A stretch of DNA of 47,637 nt from Rhodospirillales bacterium (GCA_025458035.1 JALOTH010000002.1:1-47637); one strand, 5' to 3'; numbered from the stretch's first letter, positions 35,636 to 44,642 are shown. The notes: generated by a model from the sequence alone, not told the origin. Numbers and translations: made by a program.

Positions 35636-36190
35636 ATGTTCATTCAGACGGAACCGACCCCCAATCCGGCGACACTCAAGTTTCTGCCGGGCGTTGAGGT
35701 GATGGGCGAGGGCACCGCCAACTTTCCCGATGCCGCCGCGGCGGTTCACTCACCGCTGGCGACGCGGCTGTTTGCCATTGACGGGGTCGAGGGGGTTTTT
35801 CTCGGCGGTGATTTCATCACCGTGACCAAGGCTGCGGCTCAGGAGTGGGCCGTGTTGACGCCGCTGCTGCTGGCCGCGATCATGGACCATTTCACCTCCG
35901 GCCAGCCGGTCGTCGGCGAAGGCTATGCGGGGGCCGCCGCCGCCGGCGGCGAGGACGACGAGATCGTCACCGCCATCAAGGAGCTGCTGGAGACGCGGGT
36001 GCGGCCGGCGGTCGCCCAGGACGGCGGGGATATCGTGTTCCGCGCCTTTGAGGACGGCGTCGTCTACCTGCACATGCAGGGGGCGTGCTCCGGCTGTCCG
36101 TCATCGACGGCGACGCTCAAGCATGGCATCGAGAACATGCTGCGCTACTACATTCCCGAAGTTACCGAAGTCCGGCCCGTCGACTGGTAG
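35636..36190 (+). CDS. nfuA: Nfu-type iron-sulfur cluster carrier protein
   Basis: A 184-residue scaffold/carrier for 4Fe-4S clusters. The N-terminal Nfu_N domain (MFIQTEPTPNPATLKFLPG) is followed by a short Ala/Gly linker. The C-terminal NifU-like domain (about 108-180) has AQDGGDIVFRAFEDGVVYL and the cluster-binding CxxC in CSGCPSS. Its place after trpS is common in alphaproteobacteria. It converges on gatA with an 11-base gap. Confidence 0.95.
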   Translation: MFIQTEPTPNPATLKFLPGVEVMGEGTANFPDAAAAVHSPLATRLFAIDGVEGVFLGGDFITVTKAAAQEWAVLTPLLLAAIMDHFTSGQPVVGEGYAGAAAAGGEDDEIVTAIKELLETRVRPAVAQDGGDIVFRAFEDGVVYLHMQGACSGCPSSTATLKHGIENMLRYYIPEVTEVRPVDW

Positions 36191-36201
36191 GACCGCCGCG
36201 A

Positions 36202-37683
36202 TCACGCCATCGGCGTGGCGGTAAAGGCGGCGGCCCGCTCCAGGGCCGCTCCCGCGCGCAGCACCGTCGCCTCGTCGAACGGCCGGCCGATCACCTGTAG
36301 CCCCAGCGGCAAACCGCGACGGCTCAAGCCCGCCGGCACCGACAGCCCTGGCAGGCCGGCGAGGCTGGCCGGCACGGTGAAGACGTCATTGAGGTACATG
36401 GTGATCGGATCGTCGGTCTTTTCACCGATGGCGAAGGCATCGGAAGGTGCCGTCGGCGTCAAGATCACGTCGCAGGCCTCGAAGGCATGGGCGAAGTCGC
36501 GGGCAATCAGCGCGCGCACTTTCTGCGCCTTCAGGTAATAGGCGTCATAATAGCCGGCGGACAATACGTAGGTTCCGATGAGGATGCGCCGCCGTACTTC
36601 GGCGCCGAAGCCCTCGCCGCGCGTGTTCTGATACATCTCGTCCAGCGTTTCTCCGGGCACGCGCAGCCCGAAGCGCACGCCGTCGTAGCGAGCGAGGTTG
36701 GACGACGCCTCCGCCGGGGCGATGATGTAGTAGGTGGCGAGCGCGTGCTGGGTGTGCGGGAGCGAGATGTCGACGATCGTCGCGCCCGCCGCCCGCAGCC
36801 AGTCGGCGCCGCGGCGCCAGAGGGCGTCAATCTCCTCGGCCATGCCGCCGACGCGGTATTCGGCGGGCACGCCGACGCGCAGGCCGCGCACGTCGCTGGG
36901 GTCGGCCGCGGCAAGGTCCGCCGCGAAGTCCGGCACCGGCAGCGGCGCCGAGGTGGAGTCGCGCGGGTCGTGACCGGCCATCGCCGTCAGCAGGATGGCG
37001 ACGTCCGCCACCCGGCGCGCCATCGGCCCCGCCTGGTCGAGGCTGGACGCGAAGGCGATGATCCCCCAGCGCGAGCAGCGGCCATAGGTGGGCTTCAACC
37101 CGACGATGCCGCAGAACGCCGCTGGCTGGCGGATGGAACCGCCGGTGTCGGTGCCGGTGGCGCCGAGGCACAGCCGTCCGGCCACCGCCGCTGCCGAGCC
37201 GCCCGAAGAGCCGCCGGGCACCAGGTCGCGCTCGCCGCCCCGTCCCCAGGGGTTTTTCACCGGCCCGAAGCAGCTGGTGACGTTGGACGACCCCATGGCG
37301 AACTCATCGAGGTTCGTCTTGCCGAGCATGACCGCGCCGGCCGCCTTCAGCTTCGCCGTGACCGTCGATTCGTACGGCGGCACGAACGCGTCGAGAATAG
37401 GCGAGGCGGCGGTGGTGCGCACGCCCTCCGTGCAGAACAGGTCCTTGATCGCCAGCGGGATGCCGTCGAGGGGGCCGAGTGACTGTCCCCGCTGGCGGCG
37501 CGCGTCGGCCGCCACGGCCGCTGCCAGGGCGAGGTCCGGGGTTTCCGTGATGAACGCGTTGAGATCGCGCGCCGCCGCCATCGCATCGAGGTACGCTTGC
37601 GTCAATTCAACGGCGGAGAGGTGCCCGCAAGCCAGGCCGTCGGCGGCTTCAGCGAGTGTCAGCCCGGTGAGCGCCGCCGTCAT
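36202..37683 (-). CDS. gatA: Asp/Glu-tRNA amidotransferase subunit A
   Basis: A 493-residue amidase that hydrolyses glutamine and passes ammonia to GatB for conversion of Glu-tRNA(Gln) or Asp-tRNA(Asn). The catalytic triad is visible: K80 (PLAIKDLF), the serine of [10 protein letters not shown] (159/160) and nucleophile S183 (TGGSIRQPA). It overlaps the gatC stop as ATGA. gatB is not in this window. Confidence 0.97.
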   Translation of the reverse strand: MTAALTGLTLAEAADGLACGHLSAVELTQAYLDAMAAARDLNAFITETPDLALAAAVAADARRQRGQSLGPLDGIPLAIKDLFCTEGVRTTAASPILDAFVPPYESTVTAKLKAAGAVMLGKTNLDEFAMGSSNVTSCFGPVKNPWGRGGERDLVPGGSSGGSAAAVAGRLCLGATGTDTGGSIRQPAAFCGIVGLKPTYGRCSRWGIIAFASSLDQAGPMARRVADVAILLTAMAGHDPRDSTSAPLPVPDFAADLAAADPSDVRGLRVGVPAEYRVGGMAEEIDALWRRGADWLRAAGATIVDISLPHTQHALATYYIIAPAEASSNLARYDGVRFGLRVPGETLDEMYQNTRGEGFGAEVRRRILIGTYVLSAGYYDAYYLKAQKVRALIARDFAHAFEACDVILTPTAPSDAFAIGEKTDDPITMYLNDVFTVPASLAGLPGLSVPAGLSRRGLPLGLQVIGRPFDEATVLRAGAALERAAAFTATPMA

Positions 37684-37967
37684 TCGACGACCTTCGGCAC
37701 GGCATAGGTCCCGTCAATGGGTAGCGGTGCGTTGGCGAGCACGGTGTCGGGCGCGCCGCCATCGCTGACCGCATCGGCGCGCAGCGGCAGCTGGATGTGG
37801 GCAACCGACGTCATCGGTTCGACGCCGCCGGTATCCACCGTATTCAGCTGCTCGACGAAATCGAGGATCGCCGACAATTCCGTTGCCAGCGCATCGAGCT
37901 GATCCTCGGCGACACGCAGGCGGGCGAGATAGGCGATGGTGCGAACGGTGCTGCGGTCGAGGGACAC
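37680..37967 (-). CDS. gatC: Asp/Glu-tRNA amidotransferase subunit C
   Basis: A 95-residue helper subunit that stabilises GatA. It shows the family N-terminus [20 protein letters not shown], the [19 protein letters not shown] segment and the C-terminal [12 protein letters not shown] strand. The start is GTG at 37967; an ATG 30 codons upstream would add non-homologous Ala/Pro-rich sequence. It is coupled to gatA. Confidence 0.95.
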   Translation of the reverse strand: MSLDRSTVRTIAYLARLRVAEDQLDALATELSAILDFVEQLNTVDTGGVEPMTSVAHIQLPLRADAVSDGGAPDTVLANAPLPIDGTYAVPKVVE

Positions 37968-38047
37968 GTGCCGTTTCGGAACTGGAGGAGAGCATTCGGT
38001 AACGAAGGACGGCACGGATAGCACTGGCGCTGCGCGCGCGCAAGCGT

Positions 38048-38073
38048 CGGCGGGCACCGCCGCTGGCCCGCCG
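38048..38073 (-). terminator. Possible terminator hairpin after the porin gene
   Basis: CGGCGGGC (38048-38055) and GCCCGCCG (38066-38073) form a perfect eight-base-pair stem starting 21 bases after the porin stop. There is no U-run on the leftward transcript, so if it terminates it does so inefficiently or with Rho. Confidence 0.35.
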
Positions 38074-38093
38074 GCGCACGCGACGCCGCAGAA

Positions 38094-38945
38094 TCAGAAG
38101 GCAACGCCGGCGGTGAAGATCACCCGCGCGTCGGACAGCTTGTTCCCGCCGAGCTCGGCCTGCGTCAGATTGGTATCGGTGTACTGCAAGGTCAGATCGA
38201 CGCCCTTGATGCTGACCGTGGCGCCGATCGTCCAGTCGGTATAATCCTTCGCGTCCTCGATCCACTGGCGGCCGAGGCCGGCGAACAGTGCGACGTTCAC
38301 CCAGGGATTGGGCGGTGTGAATGTCACAAGCCCATTGAGGTAATGGGCGTGGCCGGTGCCAGCGAAGAAATCGGGGGAGTAGTAATAGCTGGCGCCGAAG
38401 CTTAGGGGCTCGATCGGTGCCCACCCGAGGCTGCTGGCGATTTCCCAGTAATTATAGTTGCTCGCCTCGCCATCGATGCGGCCGGCGCCCGGATAGCTGT
38501 AGTAGATACCGCCGATGTCCCAGGAAATTTCCTGCTCGGCGATCGGCACGGTGCCGCGCAGACCGAATGACCAGTCGAGTTCCACCGTCGCGTTATCGCC
38601 GTCATTGAAATCGACGTTGGAGCCCCAAATCCCCGCATAGGGTGTAATGCCGAAAAACTCGGTCTCGTAAGCGTACTCGAGGCTGCCCTGCACGGCCGGA
38701 TTGTTGTCGGTCTGTGAAACGCCACGGAAGATATAATCCGTGGTGAAGGCAACGCCGCCGGAGATCTGTCCGGGAATCTGCTGGTCGAGCCAACTCTCGT
38801 CGGCGCCTTCGCCGTCAGTCGCCGCAGCGCCGGTGTCAGCGGCGGGCTTGGCTTCCGGCGCCGTTTGCGCCAGGACCGAGTTCGGCACACCACTGACGAG
38901 GCCAAAAAGGATGGCCGAGGATAACAGCAAGGTTTTTTCGTTCAT
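38094..38945 (-). CDS. TorF-family putative outer-membrane porin
   Basis: A 283-residue secreted beta-rich protein. The signal peptide (1-27) ends at SVLAQ. An acidic, Ala-rich linker follows, then a beta-barrel beginning ISGGVAFTTDYIFRGVSQTD, the hallmark of the TorF/TIGR02001 family. Alternating aromatic strands (YSYPGAGRIDGEASNYNYW) run to a final C-terminal Phe, as expected for barrel insertion. ATG at 38945 is preferred to GTG at 38954. Relatives often sit with ammonium-transport genes; none are nearby here. A sigma-54-like promoter lies upstream. Confidence 0.85.
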   Translation of the reverse strand: MNEKTLLLSSAILFGLVSGVPNSVLAQTAPEAKPAADTGAAATDGEGADESWLDQQIPGQISGGVAFTTDYIFRGVSQTDNNPAVQGSLEYAYETEFFGITPYAGIWGSNVDFNDGDNATVELDWSFGLRGTVPIAEQEISWDIGGIYYSYPGAGRIDGEASNYNYWEIASSLGWAPIEPLSFGASYYYSPDFFAGTGHAHYLNGLVTFTPPNPWVNVALFAGLGRQWIEDAKDYTDWTIGATVSIKGVDLTLQYTDTNLTQAELGGNKLSDARVIFTAGVAF

Positions 38946-39304
38946 TCGCAGCACCTTTCCTTCGCATCGAGGCCGAGCCCATGACTGGCGGGCGAGTTTC
39001 CAATCCGATGCAGCAAGACCAGGGCCACATTCTGTTGCATGGAAGCAACTCTCAGTGCCTATCGCCGAAACGAGCGCGTTGCGCTGCGCTCAGGAAGACT
39101 GGCGGCGGTGCAGCACGGGGTGATCGCCGGTGCGGGAGCGCGTCGCGGCTTCCCGCCTGACGGGTGGCGGTGGAATTGCCCACCAGAGTGTCGGTGGTTG
39201 CATACTTTTCAGGCAGAGGATCGGACCTCGACGGCCGCGGCGCCGGCCGATAGGCTTGGCGCCCTGTGATGACGCTGCTGCCAGCGGAATGAAAGCCGTT
39301 GTCC
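38946..39304. other. Gene-free divergent region between the porin gene and ruvX
   Basis: These 359 bases show no convincing coding sequence; short frames on either strand have poor composition. They hold a sigma-54-like promoter for the porin (39012-39027), a small inverted repeat GTTGC-ATGGAA-GCAAC (39034-39049), and presumably the unidentified ruvX promoter. Confidence 0.6.
39012..39027 (-). promoter_or_regulatory. Sigma-54 (RpoN)-type promoter upstream of the porin gene
   Basis: The minus strand reads TGGCCCTGGTCTTGCT, which fits TGGCACG-N4-TTGCW with two mismatches. The GG (-24) and GC (-12) doublets are exactly ten bases apart. Transcription would begin near 39001, leaving a leader of about 56 bases. 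This suggests control by nitrogen status or another RpoN activator. Confidence 0.5.
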
Positions 39305-39799
39305 ATGTTGGACCCTGCCGCGTTTCGAGCGGCGCTCACGCCCGGCCGTGCCGTTCTCGGCATCGACGTCGGAACGAAAACGCTGGGCTTGGCGGTCTCC
39401 GACATCACGCGCACCATCGCCACGCCGCTGACCACCCTGGCACGCGCCGGCTTGGCGCGTGACCTGGCGAGCCTCGCCGGCATTGTCGCCGAGCGCGAGA
39501 TCACCGGTCTCGTCATCGGCCTGCCGCTCGGCCTCGACGGGCGGCAGGGGCCGCGGGCGCAGGCGGTCCGCCAGTTCGGCCGCGATGTGCGCCAACGCAT
39601 CCCGTTGCCGTGCCTGTATTGGGACGAGCGGTTATCGACGGCGGCGGTCGAGCGGGTCCTGATCGGCGAAGCCGACTTGAGCCGCAAGCGGCGGCGCGCC
39701 CTCGTCGACCGATCGGCAGCCGCCTACATCCTGCAGGGCGCGCTCGACGCCCTGGCCAACCTGTCTTCGCGGCCGCCGCCGCCGACGCAGCGGCAATGA
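39305..39799 (+). CDS. ruvX: Holliday junction resolvase RuvX/YqgF family
   Basis: A 164-residue RNase H-fold protein, proposed to process pre-16S rRNA or Holliday junctions. The acidic catalytic residues lie in LGIDVGTKTLGLAVSD, LYWDERLSTAAVE (D/E pair) and the C-terminal VDRSAAAYILQGALD. Length is typical for alphaproteobacteria. ATG at 39305 is preferred to TTG at 39299. The stop overlaps the next start as ATGA. Confidence 0.93.
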   Translation: MLDPAAFRAALTPGRAVLGIDVGTKTLGLAVSDITRTIATPLTTLARAGLARDLASLAGIVAEREITGLVIGLPLGLDGRQGPRAQAVRQFGRDVRQRIPLPCLYWDERLSTAAVERVLIGEADLSRKRRRALVDRSAAAYILQGALDALANLSSRPPPPTQRQ

Positions 39800-40725
39800 C
39801 CGCGATCGCCTCCGGCCTGTTGCCGGTGTTCGCGGTGATCTTTCTCGGCTTCGTCATGAAACGCCGGCAACTCATCGACGATGCCTTCTGGCCGGCGGCG
39901 GAGCGGCTCACCTTTATGGTCCTGTTCCCCGCCCTGCTCGTCGTCAACACCGCCGGCGCAGAGCTGGGAAGGGGCGCCTCGGCCACGGTCGCCGCGGTCA
40001 TCGGCGGCATCCTCATCGTTGCGGCGGCCTGCTTCGTGCTGCGTCGCCCGCTGGGTCTCGGCGGACCGGAGTTCACCTCGCTCCTTCAGTCGGCGGTGCG
40101 GCCCAACGTTTACGTCGGGCTGGCGGCGGCGGCGGCGCTGTTCGGCGGCGAGGGGCTCGCCCTGGTCAGCTTGTGCGTGGGCGTGGGCGTGCCCGCCGTC
40201 AACATCATCAGCGTGATGGCCCTGCAGCGCTGGGGCCGCAACAGCGGCGCCGGTGTCAGCATCTGGCGCGCCATCGCCGGCCATCCGCTGATCATCGCCT
40301 GCGCCGTCGGCCTTGCGCTCAACGCTACGGGTCTGGGCTTGCCGCCGGTGATCGGCCCGCTCCTGCAGATCCTCGGCACCGCATCGCTGCCGCTCGGCTT
40401 GCTGGCGGTCGGTGCCGGCCTCGAACCGCGCGCCCTTCGCGCCTGCGGCGCCGGGGTGCTGGCCGCCGGCACGCTGAAGCTGATGGTGCTGCCGGCGGTG
40501 ATGCTGGCGATCGCCGTCGGCCTCGGCGCCGGCCCGCACGAGGCCGCGATCGCCACCGTGTACGGCGCGCTTCCGGCGTCCGCCTCCGCTTATGTGATGG
40601 CCCGCCTGATGGGCGGCGATGCGCCGTTCCTGGCGGCATCGATCACCGCGACGACCCTCGCCGCCGGCATCAGCCTGCCGCTGATCCTGGTCATTCTCGA
40701 CTTCGCCGGCTTCCTCGTGCCGTGA
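39796..40725 (+). CDS. AEC-family membrane transporter
   Basis: A 309-residue protein with about ten membrane helices, of the auxin-efflux-carrier/malonate transporter family. Typical features are LPVFAVIFLGFVMKRRQLID at the N-terminus, the SLLQSAVRPNVYVGLAAAAA break and LGTASLPLGLLAVGAGLEPR. The substrate, probably a small organic anion, cannot be determined. It is coupled to ruvX by ATGA and precedes pyrB by 39 bases. Confidence 0.88.
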   Translation: MTAIASGLLPVFAVIFLGFVMKRRQLIDDAFWPAAERLTFMVLFPALLVVNTAGAELGRGASATVAAVIGGILIVAAACFVLRRPLGLGGPEFTSLLQSAVRPNVYVGLAAAAALFGGEGLALVSLCVGVGVPAVNIISVMALQRWGRNSGAGVSIWRAIAGHPLIIACAVGLALNATGLGLPPVIGPLLQILGTASLPLGLLAVGAGLEPRALRACGAGVLAAGTLKLMVLPAVMLAIAVGLGAGPHEAAIATVYGALPASASAYVMARLMGGDAPFLAASITATTLAAGISLPLILVILDFAGFLVP

Positions 40726-40726
40726 C

Positions 40727-40756
40727 TTGCCGCTGGCGGTACCAGCCCCCTATAGT
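40727..40756 (+). promoter_or_regulatory. Candidate promoter of pyrB
   Basis: TTGCCG (40727-40732) and TATAGT (40751-40756) are spaced by 18 bases. Transcription would start near 40763, only about two bases before the pyrB ATG. No Shine-Dalgarno sequence precedes that ATG, so the message may be nearly leaderless. Confidence 0.4.
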
Positions 40757-40764
40757 GCCGGTTC

Positions 40765-41733
40765 ATGAGCGCAGACGATCCCTCGATGCAATACCGGCAC
40801 CGGCACCTTCTTGGCATCGAAGGGTTGACGCCGCCCGAAATCATCCTGCTGCTGGACCAGTCGGAGCGGTTCGTCGAACAGAATCGCCGCGCCGACAAGA
40901 AACAGGCGCTGCTCAACGGCCGCACCATCATCATTCTGTTCTTCGAGTCGTCGACGCGGACGCGCACGTCGTTTGAATTGGCCGGCAAGCGGCTTGGCGC
41001 GGACGTCATCACCATGTCGATCGCCACATCCTCGGTGCGCAAGGGCGAAACCCTCATTGATACGGCGATGACCCTCAACGCCATGCACCCCGATGTGCTG
41101 GTCGTCCGCCATCCCGCCTCCGGCGCCGTCAAGCTGTTGTCGGAAAAAGTCAATTGCGCGGTGATCAACGGCGGCGACGGCAGCCATGAGCACCCGACGC
41201 AGGCGCTCCTCGACGCGCTGACGATTCGCCGCCGCATGGGGCGGCTGTCGGGGCTGAAGGTGGCGATCTGCGGCGACATTCTCCATTCGCGGGTCGCCCG
41301 CTCCAATATCCACCTGCTGACGACGATGGGCGCGCAGGTGCGCGTCGTCGCGCCGCGCACCTTGCTGCCGTCGGCGGTGGAGCGGCTCGGCGTAGAGGTT
41401 TATCACGACATGGCGCAGGGGCTCGCCGGCTGCGACATCGTCATGATGCTGCGGCTGCAGACGGAACGGATGCAGGGCAATTTCGTGCCGTCCATCCGTG
41501 AATATTTCCACTTTTTCGGCCTCACCTACGAAAAGCTGGCCGAAGCCAGTGACGAGGCGCTGATCATGCATCCGGGGCCAATGAACCGCGGTGTCGAGAT
41601 CGACAGCGTGGTCGCCGATGACTACGGCCGCAGCGTCATTCGCGAGCAGGTGGAAATGGGCGTCGCCGTCCGCATGGCCTGCCTCGAGATTCTCACCCGC
41701 AACCTGCCGCGTTCGGACACGCCAAACCTGTGA
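40765..41733 (+). CDS. pyrB: Aspartate carbamoyltransferase catalytic subunit
   Basis: A 322-residue enzyme joining carbamoyl phosphate and aspartate in pyrimidine synthesis. The carbamoyl-phosphate loop is S63-T-R-T-R-T68, followed by the [19 protein letters not shown] block and the aspartate-binding [20 protein letters not shown] lies near the C-terminus. It has the alphaproteobacterial pairing with a pyrC homologue 25 bases downstream, with which it may form a holoenzyme. Confidence 0.97.
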   Translation: MSADDPSMQYRHRHLLGIEGLTPPEIILLLDQSERFVEQNRRADKKQALLNGRTIIILFFESSTRTRTSFELAGKRLGADVITMSIATSSVRKGETLIDTAMTLNAMHPDVLVVRHPASGAVKLLSEKVNCAVINGGDGSHEHPTQALLDALTIRRRMGRLSGLKVAICGDILHSRVARSNIHLLTTMGAQVRVVAPRTLLPSAVERLGVEVYHDMAQGLAGCDIVMMLRLQTERMQGNFVPSIREYFHFFGLTYEKLAEASDEALIMHPGPMNRGVEIDSVVADDYGRSVIREQVEMGVAVRMACLEILTRNLPRSDTPNL

Positions 41734-41758
41734 CCGGACGATAGGGGGACGTCGCGCC

Positions 41759-43102
41759 ATGTCCGTTCGCACAGTGGGTCCACGGGCGCGGGTCGCCTAC
41801 GTCGGCGCCCGTCTGATCGATCCGGCGAGCGGCCTCGACACGCCGGGCGGACTGATCACCGAGGGAGAGCAGATCGCCGACTTTGGTCCCCACATCACGC
41901 GAACGCAGTTACCACCCGATATCGACGTCGTCGACTGTGCCGGGCATTGCCTCGCCCCCGGGCTTGTCGACATCCGCGTGCAGCTGCGCGAGCCCGGCGA
42001 GGAGCACAAGGGCACCCTCGCCTCGGCCGGCCGGGCGGCGACCGCCGGCGGCATCACCACCATGGTATGCCTGCCAAACACCGATCCGGTCATCGACGAC
42101 GTCTCCGTCGTCGAGTTCGTCGCCCGGCGAGCCCGCCTGCTTGGCCTGACCAAGGTCTACCCCTATGGCGCGGTGACGCGCGGCCTCGCCGGTCAGGAGT
42201 TGGCGGAGATGGGGATGCTCGCCGAGGCCGGTGCCGTCGCCTTCACCGATGGGGTGAAGGCGGTTGCCAATGCGCGCATCCTGCGGCAGGCGCTGAACTA
42301 CGCGAGCACCTTTGGCCTGCTGATCGTCGAACATCCCGAAGAGCCGACGCTCGCCGCCGGTGGCGACATGAACGCCGGCGAAATGGCGACGCGGCTCGGT
42401 CTCGCCGGCATTCCGGCGGCGGCCGAGGTGATCATGGTCGAACGGGACATCCGCCTCGTCGAATTGACCGGGGCGCGGCTGCACTTCGCCCATGTCTCGA
42501 CGGCGGCGGCGATCGCCGTCATCCGCGCGGCGAAGGCACGCGGCCTGCCGGTGTCCTGCGACACCGCGCCGCCGTATTTTGCGCTCAACGAGAACGCGGT
42601 TGGCGACTATCGCACCTTCGCCAAACTGTCGCCGCCGCTGCGCGCGGAACGGGACCGCCTCGCCGTCATCGAGGGCTTGGCCGATGGCACCATCGACGCC
42701 ATCGCCTCCGATCACGCGCCCGAGGACGAGGACGCCAAGCGCCTGCCCTTCAGTCAGGCGGCGTTCGGCGGCATCGGCCTGGAAACACTGCTCAGCGTGT
42801 CGCTGGAGCTTGTCCACAATGGCCAGCTGTCGATGATCGAGTTGCTGAAACTGATCACCTGCAAGCCCGGCGATCTTTTGGATCTGCCGGCCGGGCGTCT
42901 CGCCAAGGGGGCGCCCGCTGATCTGACGCTGTTCGACCCGGAGCGCGGCTGGCAGGTGCGCGAGAGCGCGCTGCACTCGAAGTCGAAAAACACCCCCTTC
43001 GACTACCGGCCGGTGCAAGGGCGGGTGCTGCTGACCATCGTCGATGGCCGCCGTGTGTTCAGCTTCGACGAGCAGGCGCCAGCCGTCGGGGCCGGGGGCT
43101 GA
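41759..43102 (+). CDS. pyrC: Dihydroorotase homologue lacking the HxH metal site (probable non-catalytic PyrC)
   Basis: A 447-residue amidohydrolase. The fold is intact (AGHCLAPGLVDI, LREPGEEHKGTLASAGRAA, MVCLPNTDPVIDD, HFAHVST, ASDHAPEDEDAKRLPF). The HxH that should bind zinc after LVDI is replaced by R73-V-Q75, and the FSDDG-type bridging motif reads FTDG. H192 (EHPEEP), the His of HFAHVS and the Asp of SDHAP remain. In other bacteria such proteins are structural partners of PyrB, and a second, active dihydroorotase does the chemistry. That second gene is not in this window. Confidence 0.88.
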   Translation: MSVRTVGPRARVAYVGARLIDPASGLDTPGGLITEGEQIADFGPHITRTQLPPDIDVVDCAGHCLAPGLVDIRVQLREPGEEHKGTLASAGRAATAGGITTMVCLPNTDPVIDDVSVVEFVARRARLLGLTKVYPYGAVTRGLAGQELAEMGMLAEAGAVAFTDGVKAVANARILRQALNYASTFGLLIVEHPEEPTLAAGGDMNAGEMATRLGLAGIPAAAEVIMVERDIRLVELTGARLHFAHVSTAAAIAVIRAAKARGLPVSCDTAPPYFALNENAVGDYRTFAKLSPPLRAERDRLAVIEGLADGTIDAIASDHAPEDEDAKRLPFSQAAFGGIGLETLLSVSLELVHNGQLSMIELLKLITCKPGDLLDLPAGRLAKGAPADLTLFDPERGWQVRESALHSKSKNTPFDYRPVQGRVLLTIVDGRRVFSFDEQAPAVGAGG

Positions 43103-43107
43103 GCGCG

Positions 43108-43725
43108 GTGGCGGCGGGGGCGTTCACATTGGCCGACCCGGGGCTGCTCATCATCGCCGCCGTCGCCGGCTATCTTCTCGGCTCGGTCCCGTTCGGTCTG
43201 ATGCTGACCCGCGCCGCCGGTCTGGGCGACATCCGGCGCATTGGCTCGGGAAACATCGGTGCCACCAACGTCCTGCGCACGGGCAACAAGCCGCTCGCCG
43301 CCGCGACCTTGCTGCTCGACGGCGGCAAAGGGGCGGCGGCGGCCCTCGCCTTTACTCAGTGGGGCAGCGAAGCGGCGGGACTGATCGCTGGCGTCGCCGC
43401 CGTTGCCGGCCACAACTTTCCCGTCTGGTTGCGGTTCAAGGGGGGTAAGGGCGTGGCGACGACGCTGGGCGTGCTGCTGGCGATCGCCTGGCCGGCGGGG
43501 TTGGCCGCCTGCGCGGTGTGGCTGCTGACGGCGCTGATCTTCCGCTATTCCTCGCTGGCGGCGTTGGTCGCGCTCGCCAGCGCGCCGCTGCTGATGTTCT
43601 GGCTCGCCGATGGCAAGCGGGCGGTGGCGGCGGCGCTGCTGGCCGTTCTGGGCTTCGTTCGCCACGACGCCAACATCCGTCGCCTCATCGCCGGCGAGGA
43701 GCCGAAAATCGGCCGCCGCGGGTGA
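43108..43725 (+). CDS. plsY: Glycerol-3-phosphate acyltransferase PlsY
   Basis: A 205-residue integral membrane enzyme that acylates glycerol-3-phosphate from acyl-phosphate, the first step of phospholipid synthesis. The three family motifs are present: SVPFGLMLTR with RIGSGNIGATNVLR, then LLLDGGKGAAAA, then AGHNFPVWLRFKGGKGVATT. It starts with GTG at 43108, five bases after the pyrC stop. Its stop overlaps the next gene as GTGA. Confidence 0.96.
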   Translation: MAAGAFTLADPGLLIIAAVAGYLLGSVPFGLMLTRAAGLGDIRRIGSGNIGATNVLRTGNKPLAAATLLLDGGKGAAAALAFTQWGSEAAGLIAGVAAVAGHNFPVWLRFKGGKGVATTLGVLLAIAWPAGLAACAVWLLTALIFRYSSLAALVALASAPLLMFWLADGKRAVAAALLAVLGFVRHDANIRRLIAGEEPKIGRRG

Positions 43726-44510
43726 GCGATGCCGGCGAAGGGCGGGTGGCTGAGGATGCGATCGCGCTGGCCATCATCTGCAAGGCGCCACGGGATGGCG
43801 CCTGCAAGACACGGCTGTGCCCGCCGCTGACCGCCGGCGAAGCGGCGGCGGCGTCGCGCTGCTTCATTGCCGACCTGGCGGCCGGGATCGCTGGCATCGG
43901 CGGCTGCGACGGGTTTGCCGTCTATACCCCCGTGGGCGCGGAGGCCGCTTTCGACGGACTGCTGCCGAAGGGCTTCCGCATGCTGGCACAGCGGGGCGAC
44001 GGCCTCGGCGAACGCCTGTTGCATGCCACCGAAGACCTTCTGGCGGCCGGCTACGGCGGCGTCTGCCTGCTCAACGGGGATAGCCCGACGTTGCCGGCGG
44101 ATATCCTGCGGCGTGCGGTGGCCGCGCTGCGCGAAGCCGGCGACCGCCTCGTTGTCGGCCCGGCCATCGATGGCGGATACTATCTGATCGGGCTGAAGCG
44201 TGCGCACGGCGGGATCTTCGAGGGCGTGGCCTGGAGTTCGAGCCGCGTCCTGGCGCAGACACTGGCGCGCGCCGCCGATCTCGCGCTGCCGCTGTCGCTG
44301 TTGCCGCTGTGGTACGATGTGGACGATCTCGGCTCGCTGCGGCTGCTGCTGCACGAGCTGTTCGCCGCCGGCAATCCGCTCGCGGTGGACGGCCTTGCCG
44401 GCGCCGCGGCGCCGCATAGCCGCGCCTACTTTGCGGCGGTGCTGCGCGCCGACGATGCCGCCGCGCGATTTGACTGCAAGGCCGCGATCGACGCCCTTCG
44501 GCAGGACTGA
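43722..44510 (+). CDS. TIGR04282-family glycosyltransferase (DUF2064)
   Basis: A 262-residue GT-A-fold protein. The nucleotide-binding start is IICKAPRDGACKTRLCPPLT. LLNGDSPTLP supplies the DxD-like acidic motif, and VGPAIDGGYYLIGLKR is the family signature, followed by WYDVDDLGSLRLLL. The family is related to CofC/MobA nucleotidyltransferases; acceptors are usually unknown. The start GTG (43722) overlaps the plsY stop. In many alphaproteobacteria dprA occupies this place. Confidence 0.87.
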   Translation: MSDAGEGRVAEDAIALAIICKAPRDGACKTRLCPPLTAGEAAAASRCFIADLAAGIAGIGGCDGFAVYTPVGAEAAFDGLLPKGFRMLAQRGDGLGERLLHATEDLLAAGYGGVCLLNGDSPTLPADILRRAVAALREAGDRLVVGPAIDGGYYLIGLKRAHGGIFEGVAWSSSRVLAQTLARAADLALPLSLLPLWYDVDDLGSLRLLLHELFAAGNPLAVDGLAGAAAPHSRAYFAAVLRADDAAARFDCKAAIDALRQD

Positions 44511-44612
44511 TCGGAGTGCTCGCGCCTGTTCCGGAGATGGGCTGGGAATGCCCGGCAAGAGGCTCGACAGGCGCCGGGCTAGCCTGTTGACTGACAGCGC
44601 CGGCAGCACGTT

Positions 44613-44642
44613 GGCCGGCCACCGCCCTGGCGGTTACCGGCC
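44613..44642. other. Nested palindrome after the pyrB operon
   Basis: GGCCGG (44613-44618) pairs with CCGGCC (44637-44642), and inside them CCGCC (44622-44626) pairs with GGCGG (44629-44633). It lies 103 bases after the last gene of the pyr block and 79 bases before the next start. It has no U-run, so terminator activity is uncertain. Confidence 0.3.

Noticed and set aside
39039-39269. A 76-codon frame in the porin-ruvX gap
   Set aside because: Composition is Arg/Ala-rich without protein-like patterning, there is no ribosome site, and it overlaps the predicted promoter region.
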